This document shows positions 33,795-45,187 of a stretch of 64,000 nt of DNA, piece by piece (the first letter of the stretch is position 1; the number at the start of each line of letters is the position of its first letter). The translations under genes and the position numbers were made by a program. Below the pieces are notes generated by a model. The model was not told the DNA's origin. It was given only the letters and a program-made list of their open reading frames with translations, and ran no database searches. This stretch comes from Gracilaria gracilis (Eukaryota > Rhodophyta > Florideophyceae > Gracilariales > Gracilariaceae), in assembly GCA_030374805.1 (NCBI GenBank), contig JARGSG010000068.1, forward strand, positions 186,001 to 250,000, written 5' to 3'.

Positions 33795-34440
33795 CGTATC
33801 TTCAACCGTTTAAGGTCTCGTACCAAAGGGATGTCAGCTACTGAAGCTGTGCCGAAAACCAACAGACTTTCGCCAACGTCGTTAATTAAGCCTCATCGAG
33901 GTGATGGCCCGGCTCTTGTCGTTCCTGGTTCCGTTCTTACGGCTGGTGGGACGGCCCCAGCTGGCCCTGCCAGACAAGAGCCACCTTTGAGGTTGGCTGC
34001 TAACACCATCCGCAGTTTACCTGTAGAAAAACAGCTCTGCTCCCTCTAGGCTGCCAAGGATACCCTTGTTAAAGAGTTTTCTCTACTTCGAAAGAAGTTG
34101 GGTGACACTGCTTTGTACTACTTTTTTGAGGATGTCCGCATATTGGGGGGTAATGTCAACTCCCTTTTGGAAGCTTTCGGAGGACCCCCCAATTTTGTGG
34201 AGGACGTGGCTGAGAAGTTTTCTCGACTCTGCGCCCGCCTGGAAGCGGTGTAACAAACTCTCCCTGTTGGAGCCAATCGCCCAGCTGAGCCCGTTGCTGT
34301 TTCACACCGTGACAAGAAGGTTATTGGATCCAAATCACGCAAGGTGCGAAAGAACTTGTGGTGCAACGCCCTCAGAATGAGGTTTCCAACTACTTTGTCA
34401 TGTTCCGACGAGTCGGTCGATCGCTCCTAGTAGGAGTATA
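33795..34440 (+). pseudogene. gag 3' part of the Ty3 element interrupted by the chromovirus
   Basis: Continues the frame from 21807 and is open to TAG 34047-34049. Beyond it the same frame contains LLEAFGGPPNFVEDVAEKF and AVSHRDKK. These correspond to LECFGGPAAFVEAIQTRF and AVSHRVKN in the Ty3 remnant at 58 kb, so the two belong to one gag family. Further stops follow and similarity fades by about 34440. No pol follows. Confidence 0.72.
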
Positions 34441-35244
34441 TGAATAGTAAAACCCACCGTGATGAGAAGAACACGTGGATTACTGATGAGTCAGAAGGTT
34501 GGCCACATACACATGGAATGGGCGCCACGGCGCGGGGGCAATTACCACTGGATGTGGGCCTAATTTAGTTAGTTTATTTAATTAGTGTTGGTGCGAGCTC
34601 ACTACTGAGCTCGGCGGCGACCTCGCCGCCGTGCACAGCAAAGCTCCCCCAACCAGTTGCCTCTAGACTTCTTTGCCCTCGGCGGTGATTGCCTCCTTCC
34701 AGGAGAGAGGCCCCGTTGCACAAGGGTTGTATATCCTCTCTGCGTCCTCAAAAAGAACCCAAATGTGGGAGTCTTTACCACTGTTTGTCCCGTTCGCCCC
34801 TGTACACGGATAACCCCGTGTGTACCGTTGCTTTCGCCCTTCTTCTCCCTTTTCCTTCTCTCCATTTCCCGCTCTCGCGGATTCCATTTTCTTTTTTCCG
34901 ACTTCTATGGACTCGTGCCTTTTGCGAGGATAAATTAATCCACACACGTGGTGGTCCATAGATTCTCTTCTCAACTCTCTACGCTTCGTCGTGATGGCTT
35001 GGCCTCGGCTTACGACCGAGTTCATCGTGCCTTGCCAGGGATGCTCTATCTGCGGGCTGCCCTCCTAGGGAGGAAGATCACGGACGTCGTCGTCATGTCT
35101 TTTCGCCTCTGGGGTTGCACTACAAAGTTTTCCCCCGGCTTAGAATCAGATTGTTGGCTTACCGCGCACTCGTGTGTGTTTTCACTTATTGAGGTTTCGT
35201 TTCTACTTCTGGACATTCCCCGTTCTACGGTTGGTTGAGAAACA
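34441..35244. other. no supported gene; short palindromes
   Basis: Contains nearby inverted repeats (GAGCTC flanking ACTACT; GGCGGCGACCTCGCCGCC) near 34590-34630 and a pyrimidine-rich stretch at 34830-34900. Plus-strand ORFs are short. It may be the leader of the ORF at 35245. Confidence 0.35.
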
Positions 35245-35724
35245 ATGTCTTGAAAGCCGTCTGAGGCAGAAACTGCGGTTACTCGCTGTCGTTTCTACGG
35301 TGGTGTTGTCGCTGGGGATATCGAATTTATTTCGCTCATTCCCAGACGTGCTGTTTTTACCTATGCTGTGAATAATCCTTCAATGACGTTGGGCATCTAT
35401 CGGCGCACCAGACACTTCATTTTTCCCGGTTGCTCTCTTCTACTGAAGGTTCTGACCCAGTTCCCGCCGTGGATGCCGCAGCCCCGAGTGCTACGGTTAC
35501 GCCCGCTGTCGCGGTGGTTCATTCCCCTCGGGAGAAGGACAACACCCCCCAGAATCCTACTCTGGAAGAGAGAGTACGCAATTTGCGCGCTGCTCACAAA
35601 TCCCTTGTAGGGGTGCCCTATGCGCAGTGGTTTCAGGCCAGTTATCGCCAAAAATGGTTCTTAATTAATTCTAAAAAATGTATGGAAGGGGGCCCGCTGG
35701 GCGTCACATGGCCACCGGGTAAGT
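35245..35724 (+). pseudogene. decayed ORF of unknown function ending at a splice-donor-like site
   Basis: ATG 35245 is followed two codons later by TGA, then the frame stays open with coherent composition (GDIEFISLIPRRAVFTYAVN, SMTLGIYRRTRHF). A shift near 35425 leads into a Pro/Ala/Val/Thr linker and TLEERVRNLRAAHKSLVG. The reading stops just after GTAAGT at 35719-35724, a strong eukaryotic donor. A possible acceptor (TTCTTTCGGCAG) ends at 35848. Gag-like linkers are an alternative reading. No family recognised. Confidence 0.35.
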
Positions 35725-35817
35725 GAACAGTAACCCATCTGCTTCTACTACAAAGTAATTTGGCCCCGCACAGGTCCAATACTTCGGGATAGTCTAAATT
35801 AGGACGCATTATAGCCG

Positions 35818-36114
35818 ATGCTGACTTTTGTGGGCCTTCTTTCGGCAGCCTGGGGTGCCATGAAAATTTGGCTCGCTGAAATGTTCTTTTTCGCCAGTGT
35901 TTTGGACGTCAACAATTATATTAAAGCCGCACTCAGAAATGCCCGTCCGGTGTGCGGCACATTTCTGTACCTAGCTACTCACCAAAGTCAACAGACGTCA
36001 ATCGGAAGATACGAGGGTATAAGCATCTATGATAGCTTGACGCACGAGGGGAAGGTGACGGACGAATGGGATGATCGAAATGTTATCCCACACACCGTTG
36101 GCAAAGTACATTGA
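35818..36114 (+). CDS. unknown ORF, possibly an exon
   Basis: A 98-codon ORF with a hydrophobic start (FVGLLSAAWGAM, EMFFFASVL) and a polar tail ending DEWDDRNVIPHTVGKVH. Other frames are open just after it (36080-36240 and 36111-36341), the latter ending at a second strong donor GTAAGT (36334-36339). This may be one spliced or frameshifted gene. No similarity recognised. Confidence 0.3.
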   Translation: MLTFVGLLSAAWGAMKIWLAEMFFFASVLDVNNYIKAALRNARPVCGTFLYLATHQSQQTSIGRYEGISIYDSLTHEGKVTDEWDDRNVIPHTVGKVH

Positions 36115-36341
36115 ATCCAAAAACATTCAAGAAGTGGTGGTTCTTCTTGGAAAGCCAAGTCTGCCCCCCATCGCATTCACGTTCAAGTTCGAAACATATC
36201 GGCTTCTCACCTTGCCACGCTGCACTCCTGAATCGGTTGAACCCAATTGATGAGCCATTAAGCAAGGTAGCTCTTCCATTAAGCCAATCAATCGCGGGCG
36301 GTCTGGGGGCATTCTTCAACTGCGGTACAATTGGTAAGTGA

Positions 36342-36646
36342 GAATGAGAACGACTGCAGTGATCGATAATTAATGGGCTGCTGCAAGCACTGCTGACACG
36401 TCCTGTGCATCTCGAAGGACGGATACACCGGATGCTTGAGCGGCGCCGTATCACATCAGTCCTTTTCCAGCCACCACTTCTAATAACGCGATACACCGAC
36501 GCGGGACATGAGCTGCACCGCCACATGTTTGTGGCTTCACTCGCCCAGCGCCATGCGCCAAGCATAGGCGGCGGAACATCCGCAGCTGATACTTCTAGGG
36601 GGACGCTGGCACACTTTGCAGACTGCGCTTGTTGGCAGACGGGTAA
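36342..36646. other. no gene recognised
   Basis: Contains a segment (about 36465-36520) resembling 39050-39100 on the other side of the carotenoid-oxygenase pseudogene. Confidence 0.35.
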
Positions 36647-38242
36647 ACTTTAGCAGAAGCAAACCTGGCGACCACAGACCCGCTTCCAGTATTGGACCTT
36701 AAACCAACTCAGCTGCAGCCCACAGATTTCCAAGCTGCTACATCAGACCCCGTACTGCCTGAGCAATGTGCCACTCGCATCGGTCGCTAACCATTACCTC
36801 TCGCTGTTGAAGGAATTCTTCCGAAATATCTTGCCAATGCTGCCCTGTATCGCATCGGCCCAGGTATTGTCAATGTGAAACACAGCCATGGCGTTCCATA
36901 CGAAACCACCCACTGCTTTGACATGTCTGGATTTCTTCATGAGTACCGAAGTCATGCCACTCAAAACGGTGTCCCATATTGTAACGTGTTTCTAGCTGAT
37001 TCCAAGCTAAGAGCCATTCAGGATACACCTCCCCCTAGTTTTAGAGATATAACGTTCAGAAAGAAGGATCCCTTTCGTTCATTGTTTGAAAAACTATCTC
37101 ACCTGTTTGTGCCGTTTCCTATTGGTCCGCTAACAAACCGCAAAGCTGCGCCAAACATTAATGTTACTGTCGAACAATTGCCTGGTACAGGACTCGTTGC
37201 ATTAACAGACGGTACAGATATCGTCAAAGTCGATGAAAACACACTGGCCGCAGACCACTTCTTCAAGTATTTGGGTATTATTCCTGATGCGCAAGGTAAT
37301 TTCTCCAGTTCTCACGGACATTACGATGCCATTACTGAGGAGTAGATCTATTTCAACTACAAGTTTGAAGGCCGTCGTGCTCAGTATCACGTGTTCTCTT
37401 TGCCCATCAAAGGCAACCTAAGAGTGATCACTAGCTCTGAAGAGACACCGCGATAACTTCACAGCTTTGTAGTCACCGACAGTTACATCATCATGGCTTT
37501 GTAGCCGCTCACAATTCACCCGCTGAAGATCCTTTTCCATAAAAACGTTATGGCTGGACTTGAATACAACCAATCTGATCCCACAACGTTTGTGGTCATT
37601 TTCATATCGGAGAACAACATGTTTGCCAAGCCTACCACCGAATCGTTGATCTGTTTTTATCAGTTGAATGCCTACGATGTCGACGACGAAATTGTGATAG
37701 ACATCTCTTGGTGGCATACTGCAGATATTCTTGATGCGGCCGTCAACGAAATCATGTACGGAAAATCTGTGTTGCAGGGCATCGCACCGGCGTGCATCGT
37801 GTTCGGAGGTTTGCAGCACATGGTGCTCGTATTCCCGAAGGAATCTCCATCGGTCACTGTTGACATGCTGAGCAAAACGGCGCTGGAAGCACCTAGTGTG
37901 AATCCGTTTCATTGTAGGAGAGAATACAGATATGCGTACGGTCTAACAAAACCGGCCGCAGACTCTGAGAACATGAGTGAGATTATCAAACTCGACGTCG
38001 CGAACAGGAACACGGTGGGGTGGGGTGAGAAGAGCACTGTGATATGTGAACCTCTGTTTGTTCCAGATCCGCACGGTACTGAAGAGGATGACGAATGTGT
38101 GCTTACGATTGCTTCTGATAAATTTAAGCATACAGCCAGCATGGTGGTTCTGGATGGTAAGAGTTTTAAGGAGGTTGCAAGGGCAACTATACCCGCGCTT
38201 ATACCAGGAGGGTTCCATGGCAAAGTTGTACAAATTGTTTGA
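36647..38242 (+). pseudogene. carotenoid cleavage oxygenase (RPE65 family) with four in-frame stops
   Basis: One frame spans the locus, ending TGA 38240-38242. It is interrupted by TAA 36788-36790, TAG 37343-37345, TAA 37454-37456 and TAG 37502-37504. Family signatures appear in order: ALYRIGPGIVNV, HCFDMSGFLHEYR, SSHGHYDAIT, LHSFVVTDSYII, then the C-terminal CEPLFVPDP, EEDDECVLT and PGGFHGK. His residues suitable as iron ligands remain in the second and later blocks. The enzyme family cleaves carotenoid double bonds oxidatively. Despite four stops I see no frameshift. The true start codon is not found; the frame begins after TAA 36644-36646. Confidence 0.85.
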
Positions 38243-39649
38243 CACAGAAAAAGGCGGATGATACCGGCCGGGTCCCTTTGTGCCATACTCATGGTGCACT
38301 TGATGTTCGACGATATAAGAGCGTACACATGGAGATAATCATAAAGGAATGAATGCACACCACGCCAGGGCGACGCTGCGGATGTGCGGTTTGTTGCAAT
38401 GCGCATCGCTTTGAAAGTCTTAAGGGAGCACAGCAACACTCCTAGAACAATGATACGACGGAGTCAAAAAACAAGCGCATTTGGAAGGAAACGCTACCAA
38501 GGGTACTTGTAGATAGCGTTCACCTTTATTCCTTTTCATCATGCTCGGATCTCTCAGAGCATGTGAAACGGTACCGAAGGTATAAATACGGATCTATGGT
38601 CGATTCCTATAGAACGTTACTCTTGTACACGTACAATATGTACGTTGTATGTTATGAGGAGGTCCAATTCTGATCAGATGGAGAGCAGTTTTTACTCACC
38701 CGAGCGAGAGATCGGTTGTCGACCTCAGCAAGAACCGTTTTACCTCCCAATCGAAAATATCTTACGCCTACATGCGGCCAAGCGGCGTGTCAAAACACTA
38801 CAGGGGTCGTTGCATAAGAAGCTTAGTTACAACGGTACTAGGGGTATCCAGACGATATCCACAGCCGTTCACGACGCCATTAACACCGTTCTGGACCTAT
38901 TGCACCCACCAAAACACGTGTGGTGAATCTAGATTGCCCGATGCGAAAGAAAGCCCCACTGTTCAGTACAGTACTTGAGATGTCGTAATTTCCTTATTCA
39001 ACAGAGGTTCAACCGCTTCGAAATATCGATTGAAAGCACTTTCCAGAATGCCTTATCCAACCACCACTTATGTCAACGCAATACACCGAAGCGGGACATC
39101 AGCCATGATGTGTGTAGAAAAGCTTATCCTTGCAACTTCATCTGTGCTCGAGCGGCTCGATAGGCAAGCTGCTTCACACTTTGGACGCAGACAAAAAGTT
39201 TCTACACTCTGAATCTAGTGCGTTTTGGGTCAAGGTCATTGATTTATGTTTATATCTCTTGAACATACCTTGATGCAGGATCGGACGAGATAATCTCCTA
39301 TTCTTACCGGACAAATTTGATCATGTTTATGACCTCCTTCTGCAATTATGACGTGAGACGAGGAAGATCGTTGGCCTTTGATCACTATGTTTCGACGCAG
39401 TACTTAAAGACAGTTCCGGTTGGGCCATCTGAATCGTCAAATGTTTGCTTCGGAACGTTTGATCATGTTCTCAAACTTCATATCCACACCGGTTCTCTTG
39501 TAGCTTCAAAAACTCATTATGGACGAGGACACCAAGATATTGTGCAATCTGTGGCTGAATTGGGCGAACGAGACTACCAATCTATGTAAGGTCAAAGCTT
39601 ACAGGGGTGCGGATCTTTCTGATTAACGGGTACACGCCGGACTGATGCC
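38243..39649. other. no confident gene
   Basis: Holds short plus-strand ORFs (38645-38926, 39030-39212, 39317-39589). The last is in frame with the dipeptidase downstream but separated by stops. AT/GC content varies with no repeat structure, apart from the segment near 39050-39100 that resembles 36465-36520. Confidence 0.35.
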
Positions 39650-41344
39650 ATGTCGTCACCAATTTTCAAAGTCGCCAAAGACCTCAACACGAACGTTATG
39701 AACAAACCTCAGCCCAACCTCTTCCAGTGGTGCAGTGACGGCACGAACGGGACCCATAATCCAACTGAGCTGGAGCTGGCCCAGAGTAAGTACTGGGTGT
39801 TTGGGTATCGTATTGGTCCAGACTCTGCTGAGCATAAGGTCAGTGTCATCTTCCATCTTGATACGGTTCTAGCGTCTGATGGTGAAGGGTGGACCTCGAC
39901 CGGGAACTCGTTTTCACCAGAAGTGCAGAAAAGGGACTATCCCGGAGGCGCGGTTACGCCTCAAGATTTTCTAGTTGGCAGGGGTTGTGTCGATGACAAG
40001 GGACCGACCGTTTCAGCTTTCATCATTTTCCGTGCCCTCGCTCAGACCTACGACACTGCAGAACCAAATCCGTTTGAGAAAACAAAGCCGGAGATCATAT
40101 TTAACACGTCTGAAGAGTGGGATATGTGTACTCCTGTGTATATGAAGAACCATGGTACGAAGCGATCAGGCTTTGGTGTTGTCTACGATGCCATGTAAAT
40201 TGTTTGAGCTGAAAACGGGAGTGACCGACCAGTTTTTGACATCAGTAGTATGGACGTATCTGCTGATGTACCACTGTACGCTTCTGCAATGTACACATAT
40301 CCCAACAACCCCTGCAATACCATTCCGGGCTGGGCGAAGGTTGAAGTGACCGGTAAGCCAGCAGCGCTTGCTGACTTTGACGAAAAAGTATACGGCATTT
40401 TTAGCAACTCTGCTTTCGATGATCCGGAGTACAACAGAGGTGAACTAGATGTGTACACTGAGACTGACGCAAGCGGGACAATCATGAAGGTGATTCTGAA
40501 CATCAATGTAAAAGGCGCTCAAAATGGATCCGCACCTGACCAGAATGGCATTGAGGGCTGGAATCCGTTGGTTTTTGTCGCAAACTTTGTTGCCGGCCTG
40601 CGTGATGGTACTTTGGGAGTAAACTCAGTGACTTTAACGACGAAATTTATCCAGTGGACATGGGGGAAGTACGCATTTGGGGAGAAACATGAGTCACTGT
40701 ACAAGTACGACGATGTGTTCCAGAAGGACAATGGCACAACGTATGGGGTGACAAAGAGCACAATGAAAGAGGAATCTATCAAGGTGAAAATCGACATCAG
40801 GTATGCCTTGCCGCATCATAGTGAGGCTTGGGATGGATATATCGAAGGTGAATTAGATGGTGACAGTGACTTTAATAATGTGTTCACGGATTTGTTGGAT
40901 GTGTTCCACAAGTCGCTCCCGCAACTGGGCATTGTGTCATTCAGCACGAAGACTTTTTTTGGACCAGATATTCGGGTGCCAGATACAAACGAAAGCTACC
41001 TCAAATCTGAGAGAGCGTTTGAAAAGGTGATGCAGATGCCTCGTTCTCGCTTGGCTATTGGAGGGGATACAGACGCGAAGGGAAATCTCTCTTTGCTTGC
41101 GATGGGCCCGTTGTTTGACACAAAACTGGGCTCGCCGATCAATTACCACGGTGTATCCGAGGGAGCGCCTATAATTGATATGCAAACAAGTACGCAGATT
41201 ATCTATAACCTATTTGAATCAGAGTTACTGAACCCCAGCGACGCTGCGTTGGGTAAGATGGTCCGGTTGAAGAAGGACGCAAGGGCGCTTGCCACTTTGA
41301 AGAATATCACAGCCAGAGGGCATAAGTATTGTTGTGCGCGCTAG
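39650..41344 (+). pseudogene. M20-family dipeptidase (PepV-like) with two clustered stops
   Basis: ATG 39650. Metal-binding and catalytic motifs are visible: VIFHLDTVLA (His-x-Asp), VGRGCVDDKGPT (bridging Asp) and FNTSEEWDM (Glu pair). TAA 40196-40198 and TGA 40205-40207 interrupt the frame after VVYDAM. The same frame then runs 364 codons with the dimerisation domain and late motifs IGGDTDAKGN and NYHGVSEGAP. The DDKGP motif is typical of PepV/Xaa-His dipeptidases, zinc enzymes of the cytosol. The two halves are each open and well conserved, and no frameshift is needed. Confidence 0.85.
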
Positions 41345-41935
41345 CTATGCTTTCTCAATTTTCTGAGACGACGACATGCTTTGCTTCAAGTGAACAACCG
41401 TGTTCATGACGTGTTTGATAAAGCGTGCTAAAGTAAGAGTATTGCCCCTGTATCTTCGTACACGGTACATTAAATTACCTTCCTTACAGGCAGAGCACAG
41501 ACAAAAAAATCTTACCGAAGGTAATGGGAACCTTTACCGTTGTACATGTACATCTACGATTGACGTGAAGACATACGGAACTCTTCATCTTTCGTCGACA
41601 CCGTCTGCATCCCAACAGTAAGCATGTCTGGTTCGAAACATCAATAACAGTGGAAGGGTCTTGCGGTCAGGGGTCTTGGCGCCAAGGGTCTGGAAGTACA
41701 GCCTGGAAGGCTTCCTCGGAGGAAGTCTCTCATCATTCCTCCTCACAGTTCGTTCGTTGATACTCGGCGAACAGGACGTCGTCTGTACCGAGAGCGGAGC
41801 GAGGAAGATGCACTAATATGGTCTCATAATTAGATTTAGCTTATACTGTATTATAAGTTATGCTTGCAGTACTCTCTCCTTGTAACTTTGGTATCTACTA
41901 GCTACGCTTCAGGACCAAAAAGCTGTACAACCCTC
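41345..41935. other. intergenic, AT-rich
   Basis: No gene. About 38 bp at 41553-41590 (TTGACGTGAAGACATACGG and flanks) recurs at 45008-45045 with a few changes. The sequence around 41650-41815 is GA-rich with no ORF. Confidence 0.4.
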
Positions 41936-42703
41936 CTACTCACCCCTGAAAAAAGGGTTACCTGAGTTCTGCTGGACTGCATCACCCGTGAAGTCTTCGA
42001 TATCACATGGATTTCTTCCATTGGGATTGCTGAAGGTAACATCCGTTGCACCAGCCGAAACCCCACGAAGCTCCGAGTCATCAAGCATTGTTACTCTGGC
42101 AAACTTGATGTAAACTTGCGACTCTGATTGTCGACTCGAAAAGCATCTCTCAGTCATCGTACCGGTCAATCGAACTGTAGCACCTCGAAGGCTTTCCACA
42201 ATGCTTTGCGCTGCGCTTGCCAGGTCATTTTAGTTTTGAAGAGCCTCTGCAGCTTCACTCACACTGGATTGAGCAATGAATCCTTCATCAAGATTAATGA
42301 CGACAGCGCGTAGAAACGGAACGTCTAAACCCCCCCTGTAGCTTTGCAGCGCTTGATCATAAAGACCAACTTGGGAACTGTTCAAAGAACTGCGGAAAAA
42401 AGTGTCACTGCTTGCAAGAAATTCTGAAGATACACCACCTACAGTTATGTCGTATGACGCTGAATTCGTACAGAATCCTTTGCATAATATGGCACCGGTG
42501 GTTACCTGACCTCGAGATACGGAGAGGCTTCTAATTACCTGGGTTTCTTCTGTTGAAGACACTTGAACAGCGTCGTTGTTGACCTGACGCTCCACGATTT
42601 CGACTTTCTTGACGATACTTAACTTTCTCACGTCTTCGATTGGCATGGCTAACACAAATGTCATGTCGAGAACCGATGAGAGTAACAATAAAACTGCTTT
42701 CAT
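41936..42703 (-). pseudogene. secreted protein of unknown family, one in-frame TAA (paralogue A)
   Basis: ATG 42701-42703 starts a classic signal peptide (MKAVLLLLSSVLDM then FVLAMP). The mature part contains IVKKVEIVERQVN, a Cys-containing GAILCKGFCTN, and VGGVSSEFLASSDTFFRSSLN. TAA 42230-42232 interrupts the frame after EALQN, but it continues with SAAQSIVESLRGATVRLTGT to TAG 41936-41938. The protein is paralogous to that at 44189-44950, which shares IVKKVE, GV.S..LA.SD and the closing GNP..RG. No domain recognised. It is divergently placed with respect to its paralogue. Confidence 0.7.
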
Positions 42704-43528
42704 TTTGAAGTACGGCTGCACAAAGCGATATGGAGATCAAATGTTGGGTGTTGTGTGTGAATGTTACTTTCGCAGCTGAGAAAGAATGCAAGGAGCCTTT
42801 ATACTCGGTTGGTAAGAACTTCACGTGAAGTCCAGAGATGGATTTCGACTAAAGGCCATGTTCTTTATGCTGCACGTGCATACTAGTGTGAAGAATCATC
42901 GCTGACTATCGTGCTAGTTGGAGCCCAATTAGCAACACAGCAAACAAAAACTAATGTATGACTCTGAAAGAGGTTTATGAGGGTGTGCGTTCATGGGAGA
43001 AGAATGGCCACTGCTTGTTTCCGTTGCTGAACTTGGGAACCTGCAGCCTTTTCCCATGTTTTCATTCCGAAAGTGTATGAAAGGCATTAAACGGGAGCTG
43101 GAGATTTGGAGGGGAATCCAAACTTGAAACATAGAGTTTTAGATACAGACTCACCACCTCACCATGCATGCTGCACCACTGAAGAAAAACCCAGCTTGGA
43201 AAATATCTCAAGTTTCCTTGGTTGTCTGGCTAATGTATACCGAGGCAGCGCGCAAGCTCTACCACATATGTACTGCTTTTGGTAGGTAGTCCCATGCGTT
43301 TCTTGAAACGGTTAGGAGGTGAGCCCATTGAATTGACCGGAGTACGGCGTGGTAACAATGAAAGTTTTATTGCTCTGCCGAGTCACAATTTTGATATTCA
43401 TTGATATCTACTGTAGCTGCTGGAGAGGAACGAAATGCCGGACGTTATCTGCTTAGCTGTGATCGCCGTAGATATGGTGTGAAGCAGCAAAGAAAGTCAT
43501 AGTTGGTGTCACAAGTGGTTTATACAGA
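42704..43528. other. intergenic between secreted paralogues
   Basis: No supported gene. It should hold the promoter of paralogue A. Confidence 0.4.
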
Positions 43529-43762
43529 ATGGCGTCAAAGAAGCTGGTTGAGTCATACAAATATAACTCATGTGTCCTGGCTATCCTGTATGTAAACTCG
43601 AACAGTCTTGGGCATTTGTGCAGATTTAAGGAATCTGCCCCCCTTCCGTTCAGTACTGCTGAACAAAAATTTGTTCAGCACGTAGGATTCTTGGACAGAG
43701 ATAACCTTTATCTTTATGCGAAGACTGTTCAAAAGCCCCACAGGATACAGCTAATTTCATAA
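43529..43762 (+). CDS. small hypothetical ORF
   Basis: 77 codons from ATG 43529. Composition is plausible (KKLVESYKYNSCVLAILYVN, FVQHVGFLDRDNLYLYAKTV) but no motif is present and there is no supporting context. Confidence 0.25.
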   Translation: MASKKLVESYKYNSCVLAILYVNSNSLGHLCRFKESAPLPFSTAEQKFVQHVGFLDRDNLYLYAKTVQKPHRIQLIS

Positions 43763-43967
43763 TGATCTTCTTTGATTGATGCACACGAGAGAGAGGTAAC
43801 GTTACCCCTGTATTTGTATCGAAGGCTACTGCGGCTCCTAGAAACTAGTCAGTGCGGAGTGAAGGTTTCAAAGGTGACTACGTGTAGCTGCTGTCAGCTG
43901 CAGCTGGCGGTCACAGAGGGTCACGATAACACCTCTGGCGGTGTGGCTTGAGGTCAATACACCGTGA

Positions 43968-44051
43968 GCGGCCATAGCTCAATCGGTAATCGCCTTCGTG
44001 TGCTTTTTGTGTGGGCCCGGGGTTCGTGGTTCGAGCCCCGGCCCTGCCGCT
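43968..44051 (+). ncRNA. tRNA-like sequence or SINE head (degenerate)
   Basis: Contains a box-A-like TAGCTCAATCGGTA and a box-B-like GGTTCGAGCCC, the internal RNA polymerase III promoter. A 5-bp acceptor-like pairing GCGGC (43968-43972) / GCCGC (44046-44050) is present. The D stem lacks its 3' partner, and the T-arm region folds better as a longer GC-rich hairpin (44013-44044). So it is a degenerate tRNA or tRNA-derived repeat, not a functional tRNA I can name. It lies about 140 bp before paralogue B. Confidence 0.45.
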
Positions 44052-44188
44052 CTTCCCCCAGTTCACTACACTACGTTATTTTGTTCCATAGTCAATGTAA
44101 GCTTGCTGGTGGTGATATTTTACTTTCTCCCTCTCTCTTCTCATCTTTTTCTCTTGGTTCATCAAAGAATGACGAATCAGGGAGCCCC

Positions 44189-44950
44189 GTTCTTGGAGCG
44201 CTTTTAGCATGTCTCTTAACGCTCAGGTTCACCGTGACGGCCTCAGTCAACGGCTTGGCTCTCGAGTATTTGGCCATTGTGAAGAAAGTTGAAACTATTA
44301 ACCATCAACTGAATACGGCAACCTTGTTTTTTCAAGAAGATGACAGATTGGTATTGAACGACCACAGTCCCTTCCTCGGCATCATAGGGCAGGGAAAGAT
44401 TAGTGTGCGCTCTGGTCTTCGATCATCATTCCGCTTCGACTACAGTATAAATGGAGTGACATCAAAGTACCTTGCTGTAAGCGACAAGCTACTCACCTCT
44501 ACCTTAAATGAAAGAGAGAGAACTCTTTACGGTCAGAGCAAACGCAACTACGGAGATGATCTGAACAACCCGTTCTTGGGTGAGATGGAAAAAAATCTCG
44601 ATCAGCCATTTTCACAATCGGCCATTCAGGACGCGGCTTCACATGATACTATCTACAGTTCGAAGGCGATCGCGGCGAGAAAGATTATGGAGACCTTCAG
44701 AAATTCCAGGCTTCGAGTGAACGGGTCCATTTCTGCTGTTGGTGTCAGCGAAACTCCTTCTGTTGGGTCGGTTTACATCAAAATATCCCGCGTGACGTTG
44801 ATAGATGAAACTACTTATCATGTGGTGTCTAGCAGCTCTGGGGATGTTTATGCTGGAGATGGTTTCTTCAATGAGCTTCCTATTGACCAGATGCAGACAG
44901 ATATAACCCAGAAAGAAATTGGAAACCCATTGCTTCGAGGACAACGCTAA
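44189..44950 (+). CDS. secreted protein of unknown family (paralogue B), start codon not found
   Basis: The coding part opens with a signal-like segment (GALLACLLTLRFTVTASVNG), followed by IVKKVETINHQLN, YSINGVTSKYLAVSDKLLTS, NPFLGEMEKNLDQPF and a tail ending GNPLLRGQR, all alignable to paralogue A. The frame is open upstream but has no ATG before the tRNA-like sequence. The start may be lost, lie in an upstream exon, or be hidden by an indel next to the ATG at 44169. It is otherwise free of stops, unlike paralogue A. Confidence 0.62.
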   Translation, partial: VLGALLACLLTLRFTVTASVNGLALEYLAIVKKVETINHQLNTATLFFQEDDRLVLNDHSPFLGIIGQGKISVRSGLRSSFRFDYSINGVTSKYLAVSDKLLTSTLNERERTLYGQSKRNYGDDLNNPFLGEMEKNLDQPFSQSAIQDAASHDTIYSSKAIAARKIMETFRNSRLRVNGSISAVGVSETPSVGSVYIKISRVTLIDETTYHVVSSSSGDVYAGDGFFNELPIDQMQTDITQKEIGNPLLRGQR

Positions 44951-45187
44951 AGCTTCTGACCAGAATTCCTGCTAATGTTTCATTGTCCATGTATATATAC
45001 AGTAGCTACATTGACGTCAAGACGTACGGAACTCTTATCTTTCTTTATCTTTAGGGGGTGGGTGGTGCAAGTGTGGTGGGGGGAGAGGTAATAGCGCTGG
45101 GTGGGGGAGACGAAGAGTAGCACGGGGCTCGCAGCTACGGTATGCGGCGCGCGCCATGTAGCGCGGCGACGCGTGTTGGGAGCAAGT

